A stretch of DNA of 64,000 nt from Sipunculus nudus (lineage: Eukaryota > Annelida > Sipuncula > Golfingiida > Sipunculidae). Under the pieces are notes generated by a model, which was given only the letters and a program-made list of their open reading frames with translations, was not told the origin of the DNA and made no database searches. Location: NCBI GenBank assembly GCA_026874595.1, contig CM049311.1:45203676-45267675 (forward strand), written 5' to 3'. The position numbers were made by a program, and so were the translations under genes. Shown one piece after another: positions 1 to 11,217 of the stretch. How positions within the stretch are numbered: position 1 is the first letter of the stretch; the number at the start of each line of letters is the position of its first letter.

Positions 1-677
1 TTGTTTTGCAGATTTAAAAGATATATTTTTGGGGTAAAAAATAAATAAACATTTGTATGCATGATGTGGTGTTATCTGACAAGATTGAGATTTATGATGA
101 TGCAATTGAGAATTATGAATCATCTTTTATATTCGGATATATATGTTATATTGAAAATGTATAGAAATATAAACTTAAATTTAAAAAAAATTGATGTGAT
201 AAAAAAGTGAGGATTTATTACAAACATTTGTTCATTATTTTCCTGCCTCAGCAGAATTTGAGATCAGGCTTTGTTTGCCATGTTGTTAATTAGTTACATT
301 TCAACTGTAAACATTTCATAAAAAAACATATATTTTATAATATATATTATACAAAAAAAAGATTCGATTGAACAAATGTGTAAACTACTGAAATGGTAAC
401 AGTTAATCGAAAAGCCAACTAATGATCATGGTAATTGTACAGATCATTTGTTCACAAACTGCTCACATGCTTCAGTTTCACCATTAGGAAACACATGGTC
501 AGGTCACAAAATATTATTTGCAACAATTTCTTGCTCATCAATACAAACCAATCATATAAACCAACCATGGCCTTTATTACCTCTTCCTCTTACACTTTAT
601 CTCCATTTGATATTATTTTAGATTTTTACCTTCAAGGTTAATGTCAGCTGAGCACAGTGACCCATAGGTCCCTTGTT
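1..677 (+). mobile_element. T-family Helitron-like element, 3' part
   Basis: The right end reads GTCAGCTGAGCACAGTGACC, then a GACCCATAGGTC hairpin and CCTTGTTTT, the 3' terminus shared by all T copies here. The block at about 505-660 closely matches 33060-33210, where the same text ends a complete short T copy. The 5' end lies outside the window or is lost. Bases 1-400 are AT-rich and show no feature I recognise. Confidence 0.7.
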
Positions 678-2708
678 TTCCTGTAAGTACTGTGGATTTA
701 ATTTTCTCAGCATGTTTTTGTTAGCATTTTGTCTGTTAACAACAAAAATTTGAAACCAGTTGATCAAAAACTGTAGATTTTATTCAAGTTTTCAAGCACC
801 ATGTAACATATTATTTACATCAGGCTAGTGTTATGCAGTTTGCAAGAGCTCAGCTCCCCAGCTTAAGCTCTCAGTTCCTAAAATTTGGCATACAATTAGA
901 TGTCTCCAAAATTCCCTACCATGCCAAGAATTTGGTCACTAGGACTTAATACCTTTGAGATATTAATGAAAAACTTTATTTTTCAATTAAAAACCCATTG
1001 TTACACCTCAATACTGCCTAATATCAAAACCACTGATCTGACTTTAATCATATATAATATACAAGTTTTTCTATACATTCTCTGTGCACATGCCAGAAAT
1101 GATGTCAGTATTGCGTAATTGTTTTAAGTTATGGGCCCAAACATAATGCTCTTTGTAAAAAATCAAGAAATATATTTACTCCCTTAACAAGGGGATTGCT
1201 GAAGCTAGAGATTTTTTGTCAAGGATGTAACATTATTTAATCAAGATTCAATTGAATACCCAAAATTAGTTATGAATTTTTCAAATTTTATAAGTTATTG
1301 GTATAATTGTAAAATTAGTAGCTTAAATTTTGCCCAACTTTGACCATGGCACGTTTGTTTCCTGTGAGCACTGTTGATATAATTTTCATATCATGCACAC
1401 ATAAGGATTTCAGCTTTTAAGTTTAGAAAGCTGAAAGAAATTGGCCAAAAATTGTAGCTTTTATTAATATTTTTATGAGACCCTGTCAGACTTTGGCTCT
1501 CTCCAGCCCCTCTTGAGTCACCTGTATGTTGACCTTGTTGAACTTTCAGCAAATTATGCATGCTTGAGGCGAGGCATACACGGGAATCCAGGCAGCTTAT
1601 GGCCAGCCACAGTTGATCCAGGTGTCCAACCCAACTCATGTAGTAGTTTTAACCAACTACATAACAATAAACAATAAAAATAATAAATTTTTATTGGTTT
1701 TTAATAAAAAATTAAAGAAAAATAGAAAAGGAATTTGTTAGTTTATAATAATAGGGAATTACCTTGCAGTTACTGATAATATAAGAATCTTGTATCGATG
1801 GATAGAATGTCACGTATTCCAAATAACACCATGCAGTCACCTATTGCATTTTTCAGTTCAATTTAATAATAAAAAAGTAAATCATATTATTCATTACTAA
1901 TCATTAGGGATCATATGAAGGAAATTAATGATAGACAAAGATGCAGTTGATAATATTAATCTAGATTCCTACTGTGTCTAGTGTGTACATTGATGTGAAA
2001 TTAGTCCAAAATAAATATATCACATTTATTTTTTTAAATATAAATAAAAGCAATAAAACCAGGTACTTATGATCATTATTTAAATGTGTGAATTTTGTAC
2101 ATTCTGGATTCTCAGCACCATTGTTTGGTGAAAACTGAATAAATACCAGACATGGGGGGAATACTTTGCAATTGTATTTAAATACGAATATGAATATGTA
2201 CTCCATTATAAAATTTCTTGCATAAAGAATGGGAATTCAGGTAAAAATGTAAGTATATGAATACCAGTGCAAATACTTTCCAAATGTATTCATGAATGCA
2301 TTCATGAATATATTCTTTAATATTATTTTAATAATCAATTCAGTTATATTTCATTTTAAAAATCATATGATTCTCTTATTATTTTTAATAAAAATTATAT
2401 CTGGGACAATATTTGTATTTTTTTAATAAATAGTTAAACTCTTATATTATATGTTCTGCTTTTAAGTTATATGGCCAAGTCAAAATCTGTGTGACAATAG
2501 TACTCCATTTGTTAATAAAATAAATGAAATCAATTCTCTTCTCTGTCTCCAAAGGTACTATCAGAATCATACATAAGCTTAACAAGAACAACAACTCATA
2601 ATACAGCTTATACTTATTACCACACAAAACCAGCATGTGCCTCATTTCTAAATCATATTTTTTAATCATATATAACAGCTGAGCGCCGTGACCCATAGGT
2701 CCCTTGTT
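678..2708 (+). mobile_element. T-family element (long T1 form), 5'-truncated
   Basis: It begins at CCTGTAAGTACTGTGG, an internal T1 word that follows a T-run in other copies, so the preceding copy appears to have landed in that T-run. It is then colinear with the last two thirds of 36259-38891 and 45901-48524 and ends in CAGCTGAGCGCCGTGACC, GACCCATAGGTC and CCTTGTT. Short open frames inside it look like chance. Confidence 0.8.
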
Positions 2709-3690
2709 TTCAGACCTCAATGAAACTGTCATCTGTTAACAGGGCACAAATCGTAACCACTGGACCTGGAATCTTCAAACTTAATATCCAGGGAGGTCCA
2801 TGAAAAATCTCCTTGGAAACCTGAAATTAGGTCTCTGTTACCCATATCCTTGGAGCTATGGGGCTCCGAGGTACCCCCCAGAATAATGCAAAATTTGATA
2901 CAAAAACTCAAGTCCCTGAATAACTACTGCATTGATTACCATGATTCTTTGCATGAATATTGATCCTGGGATGTTTTATCAGTTCCTGCAAACTGGTGGC
3001 GCCATCTGTATTTTTTTTCAATTATTACGAAGTTTTTTCTTTATTTTTGAGACCTTCAAAGAAGCTGTCATCTGTTAACAGGGCACAAATCTTAACCGCT
3101 GGACCTAGATTCTTCTAACTTGACATCAAGGGAGGTTCATGAAAATTCTCTGTGAAAACATGAATATGGTCTCTGTTACCCATATCCTTCTTAGTAAGTA
3201 CCCCTCAGAATAATTAAAAATTTGATACAAAACTCCAGTATCTGAATAACCAATGCATTGATCTCCAAGATTCTTTGCAGGCATATTGATCATGGATTGT
3301 CCATCAGTTCCTGCAAACTGGTGGCGCCACCTGTATTTTTTTCAATTTTTTAGGCATTTTTTCTCTATTTATGAGACCTTCAAATGAAGTGGTCATCTGT
3401 TAACATGCCACAAACTGTAACTGCTATACCTAGAATCTTCTTACTTCACATCCAGGGAGACTAATGAAAAATCTCCTTGGAAACCTGAAATTAGGTTTCT
3501 GTTACCCATATTCTCCGAGCTATAGGGCTCATAAATACCCCCAAGAATAATTAAAAATTTGATACAAACAAAATCTCCAGTATCTGAATAACTAATGCCT
3601 TGATAGCCATGATTCTTTGGACATATATTGATCATGGAGTGTTTCATCAGTTCCTGCAGACTGGTGGCACTTTCCAAATTTTACGCATTT
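2709..3690 (+). repeat. 336-bp tandem monomers of the T2 form (array fragment)
   Basis: About three diverged monomers carry the T2 landmarks in order: CATCTGTTAACAGGGCACAA, CTCTGTTACCCATAT, a CCCCCCAGAATA-like word, and the palindrome core at 2995, 3320 and about 3663. Only the 3320 copy is a perfect GGTGGCGCCACC. The fragment has neither a 5' nor a 3' terminus of its own. Confidence 0.75.
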
Positions 3691-3914
3691 TTAGCTCAGC
3701 TGACTATAAGTCATCTGAGCTATAGTCGTGGTCCATTGTCCGTCGTCCGTCCGTCTGTCCGTCCGTCCGTCCGTAGATGTGGCACGTTTTGAAAGTAAGA
3801 CCTAGGAATCCAAAATTCGGCATAATGTTAGATGTCCCCAAGATCTCCTACCAAGCTGAAAACTGGGTCTTTGCGACTTTGTTCCTTTTAGAAATTAAGG
3901 AAAAACCTCAATTT
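3691..3914 (+). mobile_element. T1 5'-end fragment
   Basis: It starts with the T 5' hairpin. TAGCTCAGCTGACT pairs with AGTCATCTGAGCTA across an ATA loop, 13 of 14 positions. A (CCGT)n microsatellite and the first 130 bp of the T1 body follow. It stops at a T-run where the next T 5' end begins, so it was probably cut by that insertion. Confidence 0.8.
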
Positions 3915-4129
3915 TTAGCTCAGCTGACTGAAAGTCATCTGAGCTATAGCGATCACTCTTTGTCCGTCGTCCGTCTGTCCGTCTGTCCGTCTGTCCGTCT
4001 GTCCGTCCGTTAACCAGGCACAAATCGTAACCGCTGGACCTAGAACCTTGTAACTTGGGATTCTGAGAGGTCCATAAAAAATCTCCTTGGAAACCAGAAA
4101 TTAGGTCTCTGTTACCCATATCCTTCGAG

Positions 4130-6147
4130 CTATGGGGCCCCAAAGTACCCCCCAGAAAAGTCAAAAATTTCATACAAAAACTTCAATATCTCATTAACTA
4201 CTTGACTGATGGTCATGATTTTTGGGATACATATTGATCATGAGATGTTACATCACTTCCTGCAGACTGGTGGCGCCACCTGTATTTTTCAATTTTTTAC
4301 GAATTTTTTTCTCTATTTTTGAGACCTTTAAAAATGTGAACATCTGTTAACAAGGCACAAATCATAAAGACTGGACTTAGAATCTTAATTCTTGACACAC
4401 TGAGAGGTCCATGAAAAATCTCCTTGGAAACCAGAAATTAGGTCTCTGTTACCCATATCCTTTGAGCTATCGGGCCCCAAAGTACCCCCCAGAATAGTAA
4501 AAAATTTCATACAAAAACTTCAATATCTCAATAACTACATCACTGATGGTCTTCATTTTTGGCATACATATTGATCATGAGATGTTCGATCAGTTCCTGC
4601 AGACTGGTGGCGCCACCTGTACCGTTTGATTTTTTACGATTTTTTCCTCTATTTTTGAGACCTTTGAGGATGCTGTCATCTGTTAGTGTGGCACAAATCG
4701 TAACGACTGGACCTAGAATCTTCATTTTCAACAGACTGAGAGACCTATGAAAAGTCTCCATGGAAACCAGAAATTAGGTCTCTGTTACCCATATCCTTCG
4801 AGCTATGGGGCCCAAAATTACCCCCCAGAATAGTCAAAAATTTCATACAAAAACTTCAATATCTCATTAACTACATCACTGATGGTCATGATTTTCGACA
4901 TACATATTGATCATGAGATGTTTCATCAGTTTTTGCAGACTGGTGGCGCCACCTGTATTTTTCAATGTTCACGAATTGTTTTCTCCATTTTTGAGACCTT
5001 TAAGGATGTAGTTATCTGTCAACAGGGTACAAATCGTAACTACTGGACCTAGAATCTTCGTTCTTGACACACAGGGAGACCCATGATAAGTCTCCATGGA
5101 AACCTGAAATTTGGTCTCTGTTACCCATATCCTTCGAGCTATGTGGCCCCAAAGTACCTCCCAGAAAAGTCAAAAATTTCATACAAAAACTTCAATATCT
5201 CATTAACTACTTGACTGATTGTCATGATTTTTGGCGTACATATTGATCATGAGATGTTACATCACTTCCTGCAGACTGGTGGCGCCACCTGTATTTTTCG
5301 ATTTTTTACGAATTTTTTTCTCTATTTTTGAGACCTTTAAAAATGTGAACATCTGTTAACAAGGCACAAATCATAAAGACTGGACTTAGAATCTTAATTC
5401 TTGACACACTGAGAGGTCCATGAAAAATCTCCTTGGAAACCAGAAATTAGGTCTCTGTTACCCATATCCTTTGAGCTATCCTGCCCCAAAGTACCCCCAA
5501 GAATAGTAAAAAATTTCATACAAAAACTTCAATATCTCAATAACTACATCACTGATGGTCTTCATTTTTGGCATACATATTGATCATGAGATGTTCGATC
5601 AGTTCCTGCAGACTGGTGGCGCCACCTGTACTGTTTGATTTTTTACGATTTTTTCCTCTATTTTTGAGACCTTTGAGGATGCTGTCATCTGTTAGCGTGG
5701 CACAAATCGTAACGACTGGACCTAGAATCTTCATTTTCGACAGACTGAGAGACCTATGAAAAGTCTCCATGGAAACCAGAAATTAGGCCTCTGTTACCCA
5801 TATCCTTTGAGCTATGGGGCCCAAAATTACCCCCCAGAATAGTCAAAAATTTCATACAAAAACTTCAATATCTCATTAACTGCATCACTGATGGTCATGA
5901 TTTTCGACATACATATTGATCATGAGATGTTTCATCAGTTTGTGCAGACTGGTGGCGCCACCTGTATTTTTCAATGTTCACGAATCGTTTTCTCCATTTT
6001 TTAGACCTTTAAGGATGTAGTTATCTGTCAACAGGGTACAAATCGTAACGACTGGACCTAGAATCTTCGTTCTTGACACACAGGGAGACCCATGATAAGT
6101 CTCCATGGAAACCTGAAATTTGGTCTCTGTTACCCATATCCTTTGAG
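4130..6147 (+). repeat. Two-copy higher-order repeat of 1,009 bp (three 336-bp monomers)
   Basis: Monomers at 4269, 4606 and 4942 match those at 5278, 5615 and 5951 one to one, far better than neighbours match each other. Diagnostic variants recur at an offset of 1,009, for example the AAAAATGTGAACATC stretch, CTGTTAGYGTGG and CAATGTTCACGAAT. This is a recent duplication of a three-monomer block. The boundaries are approximate. Confidence 0.85.
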
Positions 6148-6990
6148 CTATGGCACTCCAAAGTACAGCTCAGAATAATGGAAAATTTGATACAAAAGCT
6201 AAAGTATCTGAACAACTAATGCAGAGATAACCATAATTGTTTGCATGGATATTGATCATGGAGTGTTTCATAAGTTTCTGCAGACTGGTGGCACCACCTG
6301 TATTTGTTCGTTTTTTTTACGAAATTTTTCTCTATTTTTGATACCTTAAAAGATGCGGTCATCTGTTAACAGGGCACAAATCATAAAAACTGGACCAAGA
6401 ATCTTCATTCTTGACACACAGGGAGACCCATGAAAAGTCTCCATGGAAACTTGAAATTAGGTCTCTGTTACCCATATTCTTTAAGCTGTATGGGTCCAAA
6501 ATACCCCCCCCCCATGAATAATGGAAAATTTGATACAAAAACTGCAGTATTTCAATAACTACAACACTGATGGTCATGATTTTCGGCATACATATTGATC
6601 ATGAGCTGTTCCATCAGTTTCTGCAGACTGGGTGTGCCACCTCTATTTTTTTTTCAAATTTTTACGAATTTTTTTCTTTTTTTTGAGACCTTTAAAGATG
6701 TGGTTATCTGTCAACAGGATACAAATCGCAACAACTGGACCTAGAATCTTCATTCTTGTCATGCAAGGAGGCCCATGAAAGGTGCCTGTGGAAACTTGAA
6801 ATTAGGTCTCTGTTACCCATATCCTTCAAGCTATAGGACTCTGAAGTATCCCTCAGAATAATGGACAATTTGATACAAAAACTGAAGTATCTGAACAACT
6901 AATGCAGAGATCACCATGATTTTTTGCATGGATATTGACCATTAAGTGTTTTTATTAGTTTCTGCAGACTGGTGGAGCCACCTGTATTTT

Positions 6991-8163
6991 TGTATCCGCC
7001 AAAACGAAGTTTTGCGGATACTATGTTTTTGACCGAGGTCCTCCGCCGTGGCGGCGTTCGTTTCCAGAGAGCTCCTCAGAGACTAATGGACCGATTTTTC
7101 CCAAACTTACACCTATTATCGGGTCACATGTGAACTGGTGCCTAACCAATTTGCATTGACCTCTGACCTTTCCTCTCTATCCAGTGTCCATTTGTGGGTC
7201 TGTTTCCACTCATAAACCCTCATATCTTGGGAACCGTTTGACCGATCAGGAAATAAAATTGATACAAATGTAGCCCTTGGATTGCTTTATAACATACACA
7301 AAAAATGGTGGCGCCACCTGTAACCATGTTTGCACAGTGTCCATCTGTTCATCTGCCTTGGGTTAAAATCACTCATATCTCTGCAGTGAATTGACTAATT
7401 CACCTGAAATTCGTCATGTGTATACATCCAGGATAGCTTTCTTGATTTTATGACAGGTGGCGCCACCTATGTTCACGTTCATGCTGATGACATCCAAGCT
7501 TATATCTCGGGAACCGTTTGACCGATCAGGAAATAAAATTTATACAAATGTAGCCCTTTGATAGCTCTGTAACATACACAAAAAATGGTGGCGCCACCTG
7601 TAACAATGTTTGCACAGCGTCTGTCTGTTAGTCTGCCGTGGCCTAAAATTACTCATTTCTCTGTAGTGGTTCGACATAAATGCCTAAAATTTTGCAGGTT
7701 TATACATCGTGGACAGCTTTCTTGATTTTATGACAGGTGGCGCCACCTACATTCTAGTTAACGCTGGACACATCCAACCTCATATCTCAGGAACCATTTG
7801 ACCGATTGGGCCAAAATTGTGCATGTGTTTAGATCTCACATAGGTCTTTATCATACACAAAACTGGAGGGGTTACCTGCAAAGATTTTTGCACGGTGTTT
7901 GTCTGTTTGTCTGCCATGGGCAAAAATCGCTCATATACATGTAGTGGTTTGACTTTTCTGCCTAAAATTTTGCAGGTGTATACAACTTGGACAGATTTCT
8001 GGATTTGTGGTAGGTGGCACAACCTACATACACATTTAGGCTGCAGACATCCATGCTAATATGCAACATACCTCACTCTATTTCCCCTTGCCACTCAATC
8101 CATGCCTCACTATCCGATTTTGGCAGATACATGTAGTCACTTGTCGGTTACCCGTATTCTAGT
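6991..8163 (+). mobile_element. C-family Helitron-like element with 280-bp repeats
   Basis: The 5' end is TGTATCCGCC, forming the hairpin TATCCGCCAAAAC / GTTTTGCGGATA. The 3' end has a degraded hairpin (GTAGTCACTTGTCGGTTAC), then CCGTATTCTAGT. Perfect GGTGGCGCCACC lies at 7307, 7456, 7587 and 7736, giving a repeat of about 280 bp with two palindromes per unit. It is nested in the T2 element, splitting a T2 monomer in a T-run. No ORF of note. Confidence 0.85.
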
Positions 8164-9168
8164 TTTAAAAGTTTACACATTTTTCTCTATTTTTGAGATA
8201 TATAAATACAGACTAAATCTTGGCCTGTTGGTTAATCTGTTTGATGCTTCAGTTGAATGGGTATATACTACCATTCTGGTGATAAAATTTCCTTTTGTGA
8301 ATCTCTTCCCAGTCAGCTGAGCGTCATGACCCATGGGTCACTTGTTTTATTAAAAACCTATTTTTACACTTCAGGACTGCCTAATATCAAAACCACTCAT
8401 CTGTTTTTCCTCATATTTACCATAATTTTTCCTCTATATAGTTCCTATGTACATGCCAGAAATTATGTCTGTATTATGTAAATTTAAAAAGTTATGGGCC
8501 CAAACATAATGCATTGTGTAAAAAATCAGGAAAGATATTTGATCACTTAACATAAAATATGTTAAAGCTATAAACTTTTTTTCCAGTAATATAACTTTAA
8601 TTAATCAAAATTAAATTGTATACCCAAAATAAGATCAAAATCTTTTAAATTTTTTAAAATATTAACAAAAATAAAAAATTGGTACCTTAAATTTTGCCCA
8701 ACTTTGACCATGGCACGTTTTTTTCCTGTAAGTACTGTGGATTTAATTTTCACAGCATGTTTTTTTTTTTAGCATTTTGTCTGTAAACACCAAAAATTTG
8801 AAACCAGTTGATCAAAAACTGTAGATTTTATTCAAGTTTTCAAGCACCATGTAACATATTGTTTATAACAAGCTAGTGTCATGCAGTTTGCAAGTGCTCA
8901 CTCTCCCCAGCTTCAGCACTCAGTTCCTAAAATTTGGCATGCAATTAGATGTCTCAAAAATCCCCTACCATGCCAAGAATTTGGTCACTAGGACTTAATA
9001 CCTTCGAGATATTAATGAAAAACTTCATTTTTCCATTAAAAACCCATTGTTACACTGTAAGACTGGCTAATATCAAAACCACTGATCTGACTTTAATCAT
9101 ATATAATATACATATTTTTCTATACATTCTCTATGCACATGCCAGAAATGATGTCAGTATTGCGTAAT

Positions 9169-11120
9169 TGTATCCGCCAAAACAGAGTTTTGCGGATACT
9201 TTGTTTTCAGCTGCACGCCGCCGCCACCGCCGCCGCCGCGTAGGTTTCCGGAGAACTCCTCCGTAACAGCTGGGCGGAATTTTACGAAACCCAGGATTAT
9301 ATTCGGGTCACATGTGAACTGCTGCGCCCCGATTTTGTTTTGACCTCTGACCTTTCCTCTGCACTCTGCGTCCGTTTGTGCGTCTGTTTCCACACATAAA
9401 CCCACATATCTCGGGAACCGTTTGACGGATCAGGAAAATTTTTTTGCACAAATGTAGCCCTTGGAGAGCTTTATAACATACACAAAAAATGGTGGCGCCA
9501 CCTGCAACCATGTTTGCACAGTGTCCATCTGTTCATCTGCCTTGGGTTAAAATCACTCATATCTCTGCAGTGACTTGACTAATTCACCTGAAATTTGGCA
9601 TGCGTATACATCCTGGATAGCTTTTCTGATTTTGTGACAGGTGGCGCCACCTACATTCACGTTTACGCTGCAGACATCCAAGCTCATATCTCGGGAACCG
9701 TTTGACCGATCAGGAAAATTTTTTTGCACAAATGTAGCCCTTGGAGAGCTTTATAACATGCATAAAAAATGGTGGCGCCACCTGCAACCATGTTTGCACA
9801 GTGTCCATCTGTTCATCTGCCTTGGGTTAAAATCACTCATATCTCTGCAGTGACTTGACTAATTCACCTGAAATTTGGCATGCGTATACATCCTGGATAG
9901 CTTTTCTGATTTTGTGACAGGTGGCGCCACCTACATTCACGTTTACGCTGCAGACATCCAAGCTCATATCTCGGGAACCGTTTGACCGATCAGGAAATTT
10001 TTTTGCACAAATGTAGCCCTTGGAGAGCTTTATAACATACACAAAAAATGGTGGGGCCACCTGCAACCATGTTTGCACAGTGTCCATCTGTTCGTCTGCC
10101 TTGGGTTAAAATCACTCATATCTCTGCAGTGACTTGACTAATTCACCTGAAATTTGGCATGCTTATACATCCTGGATAGCTTTTCTGATTTTGTGACAGG
10201 TGGCGCCACCTACATTCACGTTTACGCTGCAGACATTCAAGCTATTATCTCGGGAACCGTTTGACCGATCAGGAAAATTTTTTTGCACAAATGTAGCCCT
10301 TGGAGAGCTTTATAACATACACAAAAAATGGTGGCGCCACCTGCAACCATGTTTGCACAGTGTCCATCTGTTTGTCTGCCTTGGGTTAAAATCACTCATA
10401 TCTCTGCAGTGACTTGACTAATTCACCTGAAATGCGGCATGCATATACATCCTGGATAGCTTTTCTGATTTTATGACAGGTGGCGCCACCTACATTCACG
10501 TTTATGCTGCAGACATCCAAGCTCATATCTCGGGAACCGTTTGACCGATCAGGAAAATTTTTTTGCACAAATGTAGTCCTTGGAGAGCTTTATAACATGC
10601 GCAAAACTGGTGGCGCCACCTGCAGCCATTTTTGCACAGCTCCTGTCTGTTTGTCTGCCATGGGATAAAATCACTCATATCTCGGCAGTGGTTTGACATA
10701 TCTGGCTAAAATTTTGCAGGTTTATACATCCCCGACAGCTCTCTTGATTTTATGACAGATGGAGCCACCTGCATTCTAGTTTATGCAGCAGACATCCAAG
10801 CTCATATCTTGGGAACCGTTTGACCGATTGGGCCAAAGTTTTGCATGTGTATAGTTCTCACATAGCTCTTTATCATAGGCAAAACTGTAGTGGTTTGACT
10901 TATCTGCCTTAAATTTTGCATACGTATACAACTGGGACGGCTTTCTGGATTTTGTGGTAGGGGGGGCAACCTTCATACACAATTTGGCTGCAGACATCCA
11001 TGCTAATATGCATCACTTCACTCTATTTCCCCTTGCCACTTAATCCATGCCTCACTTCACCCGTTCCACTCTGATTTAGGCGGATACTCGTAGTCGCTTG
11101 TCGACTACCTGTATTCTAGT
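9169..11120 (+). mobile_element. C-family Helitron-like element, complete
   Basis: It runs from the TATCCGCC hairpin to the 3' hairpin GTAGTCGCTTGTCGACTAC and TATTCTAGT. The inverted pair is TATCCGCCAAAA at the 5' end and a slightly decayed TTTAGGCGGATA at 3' (TTTTGGCGGATA in the 61480 copy). Removing it restores the T1 text gcgtaat|tgttttaagttatggg found uninterrupted at 46934 and 37305, which defines a T|T insertion without target duplication. Its core is the tandem array described separately. No protein is encoded; a partner Rep-helicase would have to act in trans. Confidence 0.9.
9406..10990 (+). repeat. 280-bp tandem array, core of the C element
   Basis: Palindromes of the first half-unit lie at 9491, 9771, 10050 (one base changed), 10330 and 10609, a period of 279-280. 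Those of the second half lie at 9640, 9920, 10199 and 10480. Each monomer is a diverged dimer: both halves open with ATATCTC and close with GGTGGCGCCACCT, but little between them matches. Later units decay toward 10990. Confidence 0.9.
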
Positions 11121-11217
11121 TGTTTTAAGTTATGGGCCCAAACATAATGCACTTTTTAAAAAATCAAGAAATATATTTACTCCCTTAACAAGAGGATTGC
11201 TGAAGCTAGAGATTTTT

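Larger units (their letters stand above)
3915..8346 (+). mobile_element. T2 Helitron-like element with 336-bp core array
   Basis: Both ends are present: the 5' hairpin and (CTGTCCGT)n at 3915-4010, and at 8312-8346 GTCAGCTGAGCG, the perfect hairpin GACCCATGGGTC and ACTTGTT. The 5' AGCTCAGCTGAC and 3' GTCAGCTGAGC are inverted copies of each other. Between them are head-to-tail monomers of about 336 bp, with palindrome cores at 4269, 4606, 4942, 5278, 5615, 5951, 6287, about 6630 and 6971. A C-family element is nested at 6991-8163. There is no coding capacity, so the element is non-autonomous. The Helitron/Helentron assignment is inferred from the ends. Confidence 0.8.

Noticed and set aside
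6991-8163. Reading the C elements as classical TIR transposons because of TATCCGCCAAAA / TTTTGGCGGATA
   Set aside because: The inverted words are subterminal, no target duplication is present, and a hairpin plus CTAGT follows the right one. This fits a Helitron-like element better.
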